A DNA stretch of 14,948 nucleotides from Bacteroidetes bacterium QH_10_64_19 (GCA_003023125.1 PXSY01000150.1:1-14948), one strand, 5' to 3'. Counted from the first letter of the stretch, positions 7,103-14,251 are shown. The notes: a model not told the origin generated them from the sequence alone. Numbers and translations: made by a program.

Positions 7103-8095
7103 ATGTTCGAGCGGCTACGTCGCTTCTACGACACGTCGACGAAGCAGTGGAATCACTTCCGCGAGAGCGCCGTCGGTCGACGTGTGCTCGTCGGAGCGCG
7201 ATGGCTCTTCGTGGGGGGGATCCTCGCATACCTCACCTCCCAGATCACAGCGATCGGCTGGGCCAAGGTGTGGGCGTCGTGCCCCACCACGCCCTGGTTC
7301 TACGTCCTCCTCCTGCTGATGTACGCCGTCCTTCCGTCTACCGAAGCCGTTCTCTACGGGAAGATATGGAGCGCCCGCCACAGAGACCTGGTTCTGGCCT
7401 TGCTCCGGAAACGCGTGCTGAACAACGAGGTGCTCGGATACTCAGGCGAAGCCTATTTTTGCGTGTGGGCCCAGCGCGAAACGAATCTTACCCCCGGTGA
7501 AGCACTCCGTACGATCAAGGACAACACCATTATCTCGTCGGTGGTCTCTACCGGTGTTGCATTTTCCCTGCTGGCCCTTTTCGTTCTGACAGGCCAAATT
7601 GAACTGCTCGAACAATTCCTGCCCGTCGATTCCTCGGTGGGAGTGGCGGGGGCCGCAGTGTTTATCCTCGCCCTGATTGTAGGGGTCAACATTCGACGGG
7701 TCGTTTTTTTCCTCCCGGCTTGGCTTCTCGGGCTCCTCGGCGCGGGCCACCTCGTTCGTTTCGTGCTGAACTACACGCTACAGGTCGCGCAGTGGGCCAT
7801 TGTGATTCCCGAGGTGCCACTGGACATCTGGATTACGCTGCTCGCCCTCCACATCGTCATCCACCGGGTGCCGTTCGTCCCCTCGCGGGGCCTGGTCTTT
7901 ATGAGCGCGGGCGTCGGCCTGTCAGGGACGCTGCAAATCCCGGAAGCCGCCCTGGGGAGCATGCTCCTGGCCCAAACCCTCCTCGACCGGGTCCTCAATC
8001 TTCTGACCTACGCGGGCACCTCGGTCCTCGACGCCGCGACCGTCGACGACCGCGAAGAGCTTAAGGACCTTTCGCTCCCCGACGAACTGGCATAG
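7103..8095 (+). CDS. Polytopic inner-membrane protein, possibly UPF0104/LPG-synthase-TM-like
   Basis: A 330-residue integral membrane protein with no confident family. Hydrophobic segments are visible at roughly residues 28-45, 64-80, 143-163, 180-195, 199-220, 224-237, 241-255 and 262-305 (the last probably two passes). There is a basic N-terminus (MFERLRRFYD) and a highly acidic C-terminal tail after 310 (DDREEL, LPDELA). The overall pattern, with a small-residue and glycine-rich membrane core and an N-N-E-V-L-G-Y-S-G-E-A segment at 107-117, is reminiscent of the flippase-like UPF0104/LPG synthase transmembrane family, but I cannot prove it by eye. It begins 47 bp after the zinc-ribbon methyltransferase and is last in the plus-strand set. 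A role in moving or presenting a lipid-linked glycan is a plausible guess only. It converges with mlaC, 83 bp away. Confidence 0.7.
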   Translation: MFERLRRFYDTSTKQWNHFRESAVGRRVLVGARWLFVGGILAYLTSQITAIGWAKVWASCPTTPWFYVLLLLMYAVLPSTEAVLYGKIWSARHRDLVLALLRKRVLNNEVLGYSGEAYFCVWAQRETNLTPGEALRTIKDNTIISSVVSTGVAFSLLALFVLTGQIELLEQFLPVDSSVGVAGAAVFILALIVGVNIRRVVFFLPAWLLGLLGAGHLVRFVLNYTLQVAQWAIVIPEVPLDIWITLLALHIVIHRVPFVPSRGLVFMSAGVGLSGTLQIPEAALGSMLLAQTLLDRVLNLLTYAGTSVLDAATVDDREELKDLSLPDELA

Positions 8096-8178
8096 CTCCG
8101 ACCGCGGTCCGCCGACGGTAGACGGCCGTCCCGGTGTCAGAACAAGCCCGGACCGGGGCGTTACGCATCCGGTCAGCT

Positions 8179-8814
8179 TCAGCCACTGGACTCGTTTTGA
8201 GCCATTGCCTCCTCCCGTTTCTTGCGGAGGCTTTCCATCAGCCGGTCGAAGCCATGCTGCCGCACGACGGTCTGGAAGGAGCGGGCGTACCCCTCCGCCG
8301 TACTCACGCCGTCCACGATGATGTCTTCGACCCGCCACTCGCCGTCCCGGCGCTCCAGCACGTACTCGACAGGCGTGGTCCGGCTTTCGTACTTCGTCTG
8401 GGTGCGGGCGAAGGCGCTGTCCCCCTGTACCTCGATCTGGTCGTAGGTGACCGCTGAATTGTACACGCCGAGGTCGCCCATGGACTGGGCGCGCACCACG
8501 TCGCTAAACACAGAGACGAACTCGTCCCGCTGTTCGGGGGGCAGTTCGTCCCAGTGGGAGCCGAGGGCCCGCTGCCCCATCACGCGAAAGTCAATCACGC
8601 CGTTGATCAGTTCCTTCAGCTCGGCGCGCTGCTCGGCGGTATAGTCATCTGTGCCGCTGAGGATGGACTTGATCTGCTGGTCCCGATTCTCCAGCATCTG
8701 CCGGATTTCAGCCGCTGTAGTGCTCTCGCCCTGGGCCTGAGCGGGCGTGACGCCCACACTCAGCAGAAGAACGGCAGCGATCAGCGCAGAAGCGAACAGG
8801 CGGGACTGAGTCAT
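8179..8814 (-). CDS. mlaC: MlaC-type periplasmic phospholipid-binding protein
   Basis: A 211-residue protein of the MlaC/Ttg2D family. MlaC is a soluble periplasmic carrier that passes phospholipids between the outer-membrane lipoprotein complex and the inner-membrane MlaFEDB transporter. An N-terminal signal peptide is clear: MTQSRLFASALIAAVLLLSV with cleavage after A-Q-A at 25-27. The family core is INGVIDFRVMGQRALG (70-85) with QRDEFVSVF (95-103), and later GEWRVEDIIVDGVS (158-171) leading into a C-terminal helix. The ATG at 8814 is preferred because it starts the signal peptide; an in-frame start ten codons upstream adds an atypical leader. Its gene lies 98 bp after the TolC-family gene, and no mlaD, mlaE or mlaF gene is in the window. 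Some such operons include tolC-like genes, so joint transcription is likely. Confidence 0.88.
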   Translation of the reverse strand: MTQSRLFASALIAAVLLLSVGVTPAQAQGESTTAAEIRQMLENRDQQIKSILSGTDDYTAEQRAELKELINGVIDFRVMGQRALGSHWDELPPEQRDEFVSVFSDVVRAQSMGDLGVYNSAVTYDQIEVQGDSAFARTQTKYESRTTPVEYVLERRDGEWRVEDIIVDGVSTAEGYARSFQTVVRQHGFDRLMESLRKKREEAMAQNESSG

Positions 8815-8912
8815 AGGAGGGAGCGGCTTGATGAACAAAAGCAATCGGCGCGGCAGCGTCCCCGCAGTACAGGGGTGCGTATCGTGTGCCTTTCACGCAT
8901 CACGACTACGCA

Positions 8913-10181
8913 CTACTCCTTCGTCTCAAGAAGCGTACCATTCCGGGCCCGGTCGACGAGGGTGCCGGTGGTTCGCAAAAGCTTCAGCACAGCTACATTG
9001 TATTGCTTTACGGCTTCGAGGTACCGGGCCTTCGCCTCAAGATCCGCCCGCACGGCCTTCACAAGGTCCTCTGTATCGCCTAGGTCGAGGTCGAAGTTGA
9101 CCTGTTCGGTCCGCAGCCACTCGCCGGAGATGGTCGTGGAGCGGTCGCGGGACTCCACGTCCGTCTTGGCCGTGAGGAGCGAGCGGTACGCCTCCTCTAC
9201 CTCAACACGCACGAGCTGCCGCGCCGCGGTCCGCTGGTGCTTCACCGCGTCGAGCTCGGCCTGGGCCTGCTCCACGCGGGCCTGTGTCTGCCCGAAGTTG
9301 AGGTTCTGCTGGATGCCGATGCCGGTGCGCGTGCCGGTGCCCATAAACGAGTCGCCCACGAAGGCATTGTCGGGATTGGGGCGGCCCGGAATCGTGACGC
9401 TCTGCGACAGGCTGGCCTGCACCCCAATCTTGGGGTAGTAGTCGGACTTCGCAACGTCCACGAGCGCCTCGCGGGCCTCGATGCCCGCCTCGGCCTGATC
9501 CACCTCCGGACGGTTCTGCAGGGCCCGCCTGATGTAGTAGTCGAGCGAGTCCGGATGGATCGAGAACGAGATCGGCTGGAGTTCGTCGGCGGCCGGCATC
9601 ACGGTCGTGCCGTCGGGCAAAAACAGCTGGCGGCGGAGGGCCGAGCGGGCCGTCGCCTGGTTCTGCTCAATCTCGACGATGCGTCGCTTCACCTCCTCCT
9701 CCGTCAGCCGCGTCTGAAAGAGATCGGCCTGACTCACGCTCTCGTCCCCTTCGTCGAGCAGGCGGTTAATTTCGCGCTGCGCCCGGTCCACGACATCCTG
9801 AGTCTGGTCGGCAAGCCGATCGAGCGCCTTCGTTAGGAGCAGGCTGTAGTAGGTTTCCCCCGCCCGGGCGGCCACCTCTAGGGCCTTCTGATCCACGCGG
9901 GCCGTCTCGACGTCGACCCCGTGCCGGGCAGCCCGAATATTGCCCGACAGCTCGCCCCAGGTCCAAATCGGCTGCCGGACTGCGACTTCGAACCGGCCGA
10001 ATGGACGGAGGGCGCTGATGGACCAGTCGTTGCTGACGCCGGGCTCAAGATATAGCTTATCGTCGGGCGTGTCGGCTGGCACATTGTCCAATCCCGGCGC
10101 GAACGAGGACGACACGTCGAGCGACACGTCGGTCATGTGCGACGACGTCCCCGCCGGCCCCGAGCAGCACGCCGACGACAA
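8913..10181 (-). CDS. TolC-family outer membrane efflux protein with disrupted N-terminus
   Basis: The body of a TolC-family outer-membrane channel. The second structural repeat is complete: helix DSLDYYIRRALQNRPEVDQ (211-229) to SDYYPKIGVQASLSQ (246-260), then coiled helices rich in Ala, Glu and Gln (297-345, 375-400). The first repeat starts only at its beta strand (VSLDVSSSF, 19-27): the preceding helix of about 50 residues, including the expected L-T-L-x-E-A start, is absent. The frame has no ATG or GTG between its upstream stop (10209-10211) and a TTG at 10181; the first ATG is at 10136. Neither start gives a signal peptide, yet a good one exists in another frame just upstream (10137-10221). 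It is therefore probably a pseudogene or a sequence error rather than a working channel. It shares strand with mlaC downstream. Confidence 0.8.
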   Translation of the reverse strand: MSSACCSGPAGTSSHMTDVSLDVSSSFAPGLDNVPADTPDDKLYLEPGVSNDWSISALRPFGRFEVAVRQPIWTWGELSGNIRAARHGVDVETARVDQKALEVAARAGETYYSLLLTKALDRLADQTQDVVDRAQREINRLLDEGDESVSQADLFQTRLTEEEVKRRIVEIEQNQATARSALRRQLFLPDGTTVMPAADELQPISFSIHPDSLDYYIRRALQNRPEVDQAEAGIEAREALVDVAKSDYYPKIGVQASLSQSVTIPGRPNPDNAFVGDSFMGTGTRTGIGIQQNLNFGQTQARVEQAQAELDAVKHQRTAARQLVRVEVEEAYRSLLTAKTDVESRDRSTTISGEWLRTEQVNFDLDLGDTEDLVKAVRADLEAKARYLEAVKQYNVAVLKLLRTTGTLVDRARNGTLLETKE

Positions 10182-10221
10182 TGGCCGCCACGAGAGAGCG
10201 CACGAAGGTCAAGTGAGACAT
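10137..10221 (-). pseudogene. Out-of-frame signal peptide fragment of the TolC-family gene
   Basis: The ATG at 10221 opens MSHLTFVRSLVAAIVVGVLL followed by GAGG, a textbook Sec signal peptide: a basic residue, about 13 hydrophobic residues and small residues. Staying in that frame gives an arginine-rich sequence of no family character ending at 10057. The TolC-family body lies one base out of phase, and the two frames overlap here. Two G runs (in CTCGGGGCC and GGCGGGGAC) are possible places for an indel, but a simple indel would not restore the missing first helix. Confidence 0.6.
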
Positions 10222-10539
10222 TCCGACGAGGGGAGGGATGATCGAGCGAGGATGCCGATTGTGTACGGGCGCCCGAATGCTTCTCAGACACAAAGGGAGC
10301 CGCCGGGCTCAGGACGAAGGTAACGCTGTTGCCCCGATCCCTCAGGGCAATCTCATCCTGGTCTGCGAGGGTCTGATCGTGTCCTCCGGCGGGATGCTCG
10401 CACTTCTCCGACCATCTCCCTGCACGGAGGCGGGCGGATTTCTCGTGTGACCGTTCTCCCGATGCCGTTGGCACATGCCCGTCCGTGCGACGTAGGGACG
10501 AACGCCTGTGTCCGCCCCCGATCATTGCCCCTTTCCGCC
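10222..10539. other. Intergenic region between the TolC-family and DUF721 genes
   Basis: A 318-bp divergent spacer. I see no convincing open frame. There is a short hairpin GAGCC-GCCG-GGCTC near 10297-10310 and a CCCTCAGGG palindrome near 10340. Neither carries a U-run. I could not find a promoter for either neighbour that matches the Bacteroidota pattern. Confidence 0.4.
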
Positions 10540-10833
10540 ATGTCTAGCAACGACGGCCCGCGTCCCCTCGGTGAGGTTTTGAAGGAAGTGATTGATGAAC
10601 TCGGGGTCCAGGACGAGATTGACGAGGCCCGCGTGATCGAGACGTGGGCGTCCGTCGCGGGGGCCAAGATCAACAGCGTCACCGAGTCGGCCTGGATGAA
10701 GGGCTCGACGCTGTACGTAAAGATTACCTCGGCCGCCTGGCGTCAGGAACTCCACATGAACCGGCGCAAGTGGCGTGAGCGCCTCAACGGCGAGTTCGAC
10801 ACGGACCTCGTCGACGAAATCGTTTTCCGCTAA
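10540..10833 (+). CDS. DUF721 / DciA-like protein
   Basis: A 97-residue protein of the DUF721 family, whose members include DciA, the ancestral loader of the replicative helicase DnaB in many bacteria. The fold is recognisable: an N-terminal helix GEVLKEVIDELGVQDEIDEA, the W-x-x-V-A-G motif WASVAGAKI (residues 36-44), then LYVKITSAAWRQELHMNR (57-74), with the aromatic-rich strand and helix, and a short C-terminal tail ending DEIVFR. The ATG at 10540 was chosen since it starts at the usual N-terminal helix; an in-frame upstream start would add 31 proline/arginine-rich residues. This is the short single-domain form seen in Bacteroidota. It is a monocistronic gene converging on fabF, 33 bp away. 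Family is firm; helicase-loading function here is inferred. Confidence 0.85.
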   Translation: MSSNDGPRPLGEVLKEVIDELGVQDEIDEARVIETWASVAGAKINSVTESAWMKGSTLYVKITSAAWRQELHMNRRKWRERLNGEFDTDLVDEIVFR

Positions 10834-10840
10834 GGCAGAG

Positions 10841-10852
10841 GGGGAGCTCCCC
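10841..10852. terminator. Palindrome in the convergent gap between DUF721 and fabF genes
   Basis: GGGGAGCTCCCC is a perfect 12-bp palindrome inside the 33-bp gap between two converging stop codons. It could work in both directions as a short terminator stem or a pause site, but no T-run follows on either strand, so the call is weak. Confidence 0.25.
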
Positions 10853-10866
10853 ACCGCTTCCCCGCT

Positions 10867-12126
10867 CTACTCGTCGTATGCCCGGAGGGCAAGCGACGTG
10901 TTGTGCCCGCCAAAGCCGAAGGCGTTGGAAAGGGCGACGTTCACCGGCCGCTCCTCGGCCTCATTGAACGTATAGTGGAGGTCGCAGTCCGGGTCGGCCT
11001 CCTCGAAGTTGATGGTTGGCGGCACCACGTCGTGGCGGAGCGCCTGAATGGTGGCGATCGCCTCGATGGCCCCGGCCGCCCCGAGTAGGTGTCCCGTCAT
11101 GCTCTTCGTGGACGACACATTGAGTTCGTAGGCCTGATCGCCGAACACCTTTTTGAGGGCCTTCGTCTCGGCTTCGTCGCCGAGGGGGGTAGAGGTGCCG
11201 TGGGCGTTGATGTAGTCCACGTCGGCAGGGTCAATGTCGGCGTTTTCGAGCACGCGGTTGAGGGCAAGGCACACGCCGCCGCCCTCCGGATCGGGGGCCG
11301 TGAGGTGATGCGCGTCGGCCGACATGCCAATGCCCATAATCTCCGCGTAGATGTCGGCCCCACGGGCCTTCGCCCGCTTCAGGGATTCGATAAAGAGGGC
11401 GCCGGCCCCCTCGCCCATAACAAATCCGTCGCGGTGCGCGTCGAACGGGCGCGAGGCATGCGCCGGGTCGTCGTTGCGGGTCGACAGGGCGCGCATGCTG
11501 GCAAATCCTGCGATGCCGAGCCGCGTCACGCACGCATCGGTCCCGCCGCACAGGGCCGCCTCCATGTCGCCCTCCTGAATCATCCGGTAGGCGTCTCCGA
11601 TGTTGTGATTTCCGGTGGCGCAGGCCGACACCATCGCGTGATTGGGCCCCCGAAAGTCGTGCGCCATCGCAATCTGGCCGGCGGCAATGTCGGGAATCAG
11701 GGTCGGAATGAAGAACGGAGACGTGCGCTTTTCGCCGGTCTCAATAAACTCCTCGGCCTGGTCCCGAAACGTCTGGATGCCGCCGATGCCCGTGCCGTAG
11801 ACGACCCCGATGCGGTCCTTCTCGTCCTGCGGCATCGCCTCCGGATCGAGCCCCGCGTCCGCCACGGCCTGGTCGGCCGTGACGAGCGCATACTGGCTGA
11901 ACGGATCGACGCGCCGGGCCTGCTTAGCCTCGAGATGCTCTTCCGCGTCAAAGCCGTCGAGCTCGCAGGCAAACGTCACGCGGAGTCCCTCCGGATCGAA
12001 CGACTCGATGGTCGCTGCCCCGCTCTCCCCCTCCGTGAGCCCCTCCCAGTACGAATCCACCGAGAGTCCAAGGGGCGTAAGGGCCCCCATCCCGGTAATA
12101 ACAACCCTGCGTGACGTGCCAGCCAT
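10867..12126 (-). CDS. fabF: 3-oxoacyl-ACP synthase II (beta-ketoacyl synthase FabF)
   Basis: A 419-residue condensing enzyme of type II fatty acid synthesis. It joins malonyl-ACP to a growing acyl-ACP with loss of CO2. The thiolase-fold active site is complete: nucleophile Cys169 in MVSACATGN, His309 in NAHGTSTPLGD, Lys341 in SSTKSMTGH and His346 in the same motif. The N-terminal RRVVITGMGALTPLG and the C-terminal SNAFGFGGHN are also family hallmarks. Length is close to that of E. coli FabF (413). The enzyme is cytosolic. The ATG at 12126 begins the canonical N-terminus. It lies 108 bp after acpP on the same strand, an arrangement common in bacteria, and probably shares the acpP promoter. 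Acidic surface residues are plentiful, in keeping with a halophile. No Shine-Dalgarno sequence precedes the start. Confidence 0.97.
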   Translation of the reverse strand: MAGTSRRVVITGMGALTPLGLSVDSYWEGLTEGESGAATIESFDPEGLRVTFACELDGFDAEEHLEAKQARRVDPFSQYALVTADQAVADAGLDPEAMPQDEKDRIGVVYGTGIGGIQTFRDQAEEFIETGEKRTSPFFIPTLIPDIAAGQIAMAHDFRGPNHAMVSACATGNHNIGDAYRMIQEGDMEAALCGGTDACVTRLGIAGFASMRALSTRNDDPAHASRPFDAHRDGFVMGEGAGALFIESLKRAKARGADIYAEIMGIGMSADAHHLTAPDPEGGGVCLALNRVLENADIDPADVDYINAHGTSTPLGDEAETKALKKVFGDQAYELNVSSTKSMTGHLLGAAGAIEAIATIQALRHDVVPPTINFEEADPDCDLHYTFNEAEERPVNVALSNAFGFGGHNTSLALRAYDE

Positions 12127-12234
12127 GCTGCGTCTGAATCGAGCTATTGGAAGTGACCCCCCGCCAGATGTGATGCATCGGTCGATGCTGCCGATTCCCG
12201 GAGGGGCGATGGGACGCGCCGGGCGGCACGGACG

Positions 12235-12471
12235 TTACGCCTCCTCCTCGACGTATTCGATCGCGTCTCCGACCGTGGCAATCTCTTCGGCCTCTTCGTC
12301 CGGAATCGTCAGGTCAAACTCCTTCTCGAACTCCATAATGAGCTCAACGGTGTCGAGCGAATCGGCGCCCAGATCGTTCGTAAACGAGGCGTCTTTGGTC
12401 ACGTCGGACTCGTCGACGCCCAATTTGTCGACGATGATCGACTTTACTGTGTCTTCGATGTCGCTGGCCAT
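12235..12471 (-). CDS. acpP: Acyl carrier protein AcpP
   Basis: A 78-residue acyl carrier protein, the soluble carrier of fatty acyl intermediates. The phosphopantetheine site is Ser38 in [15 protein letters not shown]. The four-helix pattern and length are standard, and the protein is strongly acidic ([10 protein letters not shown] near the C-terminus), as ACPs are. Its ATG at 12471 begins [20 protein letters not shown], matching the family start exactly. It is first in an acpP-fabF operon and has a strong promoter candidate about 165 bp upstream, with two hairpins in the intervening leader. Product and start are secure. Confidence 0.97.
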   Translation of the reverse strand: MASDIEDTVKSIIVDKLGVDESDVTKDASFTNDLGADSLDTVELIMEFEKEFDLTIPDEEAEEIATVGDAIEYVEEEA

Positions 12472-12520
12472 GGTTGGCTGTGTCGTTGGTGGTGAGAATC
12501 GTGTAGAGGAACAACAAGCG

Positions 12521-12551
12521 GGTCCCGCTCCGGCCCCGACTGGCCGGGACC
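12521..12551 (-). promoter_or_regulatory. Hairpin in the acpP leader
   Basis: GGTCCCG (12521-12527) pairs with CGGGACC (12545-12551) as a perfect 7-bp stem around a GC-rich loop that can pair further. It lies about 50 nt before the acpP start, within the predicted transcript. No T-run follows on the coding strand, so it may affect mRNA stability or translation rather than termination. Confidence 0.35.
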
Positions 12552-12576
12552 TCCATCATTCGAATCACGCTCAATC

Positions 12577-12590
12577 CGGGCTAAAGCCCG
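12577..12590 (-). promoter_or_regulatory. Second hairpin in the acpP leader
   Basis: CGGGCT-AA-AGCCCG is a 6-bp inverted repeat with a two-base centre. It sits between the predicted transcription start (near 12630) and the 12521-12551 hairpin. On its own the two-base loop is strained, so pairing with neighbouring leader bases or protein binding is possible. Confidence 0.3.
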
Positions 12591-12636
12591 ATGTGTGCGT
12601 CTGAATGCGAAACGGGAACGGGAGCATATAGCCACG

Positions 12637-12667
12637 CAAAACTACAACCGGGGCTGTGGAGAAGCAA
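12637..12667 (-). promoter_or_regulatory. Bacteroidota-type promoter of the acpP-fabF operon
   Basis: On the minus strand, TTG (12667-12665) is followed by exactly 20 bases and then TAGTTTTG (12644-12637). The -7 box matches the TAnnTTTG consensus at every defined position and the spacing is standard. Transcription would start near 12630, leaving a leader of about 160 nt. Confidence 0.65.
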
Positions 12668-12749
12668 CGTCCCCCCACCGTTTGATGCAAGCTTCGCACG
12701 TAGAGCGCCGATCCGGGAGCTGTGTTGGGCGTGTCTTTACAAAGGGAGA

Positions 12750-12780
12750 TTGGCAATGAAAGTCCCGCTCCTTATGTTAT
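12750..12780 (+). promoter_or_regulatory. Candidate metK promoter
   Basis: TTG (12750-12752), 20 bases, then TATGTTAT (12773-12780): the -33 box and spacing fit the Bacteroidota pattern and the -7 box matches TAnnTT but not the last two positions. Start would be near 12787, with a leader of about 93 nt. Confidence 0.4.
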
Positions 12781-12833
12781 CGGTCGATCTGCGAAACTTT
12801 CCCCTTCTCTCCGCTTAGGCGCGTAGTTGCTCC

Positions 12834-12859
12834 CCCTCGTCCCGAGGGACCTCTTTTTT
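12834..12859 (+). promoter_or_regulatory. Terminator-like hairpin in the metK leader
   Basis: CCCTCG-TCC-CGAGGG forms a perfect 6-bp GC-rich stem (12834-12848), followed after five bases by a run of six T (12854-12859). It lies 20 bp before the metK ATG, inside the predicted leader, and so could serve as a transcription attenuator. I do not recognise a known SAM riboswitch around it. Confidence 0.4.
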
Positions 12860-12879
12860 CACTCGAACCGACAGTGTCC

Positions 12880-13965
12880 ATGGCTTACCGCTTCACTTCC
12901 GAGTCCGTCTCGGAAGGCCATCCCGACAAGATTGCCGACCAGATCTCGGACGCCATCCTGGACGCCCACTTGGCCGAAGATCCCCAGAGTCGAGTGGCCG
13001 TCGAGACGCTCGTTACGTCCGGGCTCGTCGTGCTCAGCGGCGAGATTACCTCTCAGGCCGACGTGGAGCCCCGCGAGATCGCCCGCGAGGTTATCCGCGA
13101 CATCGGATATACGGATCCCCGCATTCGCTTCGACGCCGATTCGTGTGGCGTCATCAGCAGTCTCCACGAACAGAGTGGAGACATCAGTCGGGGGGTCGAC
13201 GGCGGCGAGGAGCAAGGCGCCGGGGATCAGGGCCTCATGTTCGGCTATGCGTGCCGGGAGACCCCGGAGCTCATGCCGATGGCCATCATGTTTTCCCATC
13301 GCCTCGTGCAGGAGTTGGCGCACATCCGCAAAGAGACGGACAAGATGCCGTACCTGCGGCCCGACTCGAAGAGCCAGGTCACCATCGAGTACGAAAACGA
13401 CCGCATGACCCCACGCCGGATGCACACGGCCGTCGTGTCTACGCAGCACGACGAAGGCGTTCCGCAAGAGAAAGTGCGGGAGGACGTGCGAGACATTCTG
13501 CTGCCGCGGGCGCTTCCCCCAGAGCTTCTGGACGACGACCTCATCCTCCACGTTAACCCCACAGGCCGGTTCGTCACCGGCGGCCCCCACGGCGACACCG
13601 GCCTCACGGGCCGGAAAATCATTGTAGACACCTACGGCGGGAAGGGCGCCCACGGCGGGGGCGCCTTCAGCGGCAAGGACCCGTCGAAGGTCGACCGGAG
13701 CGCCACCTACGCTGCCCGGCACGTCCCGGTGTCGGTCGACGTGTCGACGAACGGCACCGGGGTCATGCCGGACGCGGAGCTGTGCAACATGGTGCAGGAG
13801 CACTTTGCGCTGTCCCCCTCTGCCATCATCGAACGGCTCGACCTCCTGAAGCCCCGCTACCAGAAGACGGCCGCGTACGGGCACTTCGGACGGGGCGAGT
13901 TTCCGTGGGAGGAGCTCACTCATGCTGAGGCCCTGAAGCGGGACGCCGCCAAGACGGTTTCCTGA
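12880..13965 (+). CDS. metK: S-adenosylmethionine synthase (MetK) with an internal in-frame gap
   Basis: Methionine adenosyltransferase, which makes S-adenosylmethionine from methionine and ATP in the cytosol. The 361-residue product follows the family from [20 protein letters not shown] onwards. It retains the catalytic His14 and Asp16, the [12 protein letters not shown] loop (113-124), Lys164, TGRK (243-246), and [16 protein letters not shown] (259-274) with Lys266, Lys270 and Asp272. After AARHV (278-282) it jumps straight to [12 protein letters not shown]: relative to E. coli MetK (384 residues) about 25 residues are missing in frame, including the strand bearing A-I-G-V-A. The C-terminus ([15 protein letters not shown], 330-344) is normal. 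The ATG at 12880 fits the family; a GTG six bases upstream is in frame. It may be inactive, a variant or a sequence error. A good terminator follows. Confidence 0.93.
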   Translation: MAYRFTSESVSEGHPDKIADQISDAILDAHLAEDPQSRVAVETLVTSGLVVLSGEITSQADVEPREIAREVIRDIGYTDPRIRFDADSCGVISSLHEQSGDISRGVDGGEEQGAGDQGLMFGYACRETPELMPMAIMFSHRLVQELAHIRKETDKMPYLRPDSKSQVTIEYENDRMTPRRMHTAVVSTQHDEGVPQEKVREDVRDILLPRALPPELLDDDLILHVNPTGRFVTGGPHGDTGLTGRKIIVDTYGGKGAHGGGAFSGKDPSKVDRSATYAARHVPVSVDVSTNGTGVMPDAELCNMVQEHFALSPSAIIERLDLLKPRYQKTAAYGHFGRGEFPWEELTHAEALKRDAAKTVS

Positions 13966-13990
13966 GCCCAGTTTTCCTGTGTTGGACGCG

Positions 13991-14032
13991 ATGCCCTCGT
14001 CGCCGGCTGGCGGCGGGGGCATTTCTTATTTT
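13991..14032 (+). terminator. Rho-independent terminator after metK
   Basis: A 14-bp stem (13991-14004 with 14009-14022, including two G-T wobble pairs) closes a GGCT loop and is followed by TTTCTTATTTT. It begins 25 bp after the metK stop, so metK appears to be monocistronic. Confidence 0.85.
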
Positions 14033-14251
14033 GGGGCGCCATTTCGGGACATTTGCCCGCTGCCCGATCGTCTTGTAACCCTTCCCGTCCGTGCTCGTCC
14101 ACTCTCTGCAATTTGACGGGGGCTCTGGCTCAACAGGTCGTGCCTTCCTCAATGCGGAAACGTGACTGGGACGCTGCCCCGACGACAGGGACGCTCCGGT
14201 CGCCCTCTGTTTCATTGCTTCCCTACGGACGCCAGCCCCGACCCCTCCGGA

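Larger units (their letters stand above)
12472..12879. other. Divergent intergenic region between acpP and metK
   Basis: A 408-bp stretch without a credible gene. It holds a minus-strand promoter (12637-12667) and two leader hairpins for acpP, and a plus-strand promoter candidate (12750-12780) and a terminator-like leader hairpin (12834-12859) for metK. Confidence 0.6.

Noticed and set aside
8096..8178. Terminator between the membrane protein and mlaC
   Set aside because: The gap contains GC palindromes (GACCGCGGTC at 8100-8109 and a CCCGG-A-CCGGG near 8150) but no T-run on either strand.
10137..10221. Programmed ribosomal frameshift joining the signal peptide to the TolC body
   Set aside because: No clear slippery heptamer is present, and a shift alone would still leave the first channel helix missing.
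12787..12879. Known SAM riboswitch before metK
   Set aside because: I looked for the conserved cores of SAM-I, SAM-II and SAH classes and could not match them; only a simple hairpin with a T-run is visible.
12859..14022. Long minus-strand open frame of 387 codons
   Set aside because: It is the antisense shadow of metK and extends over its terminator.
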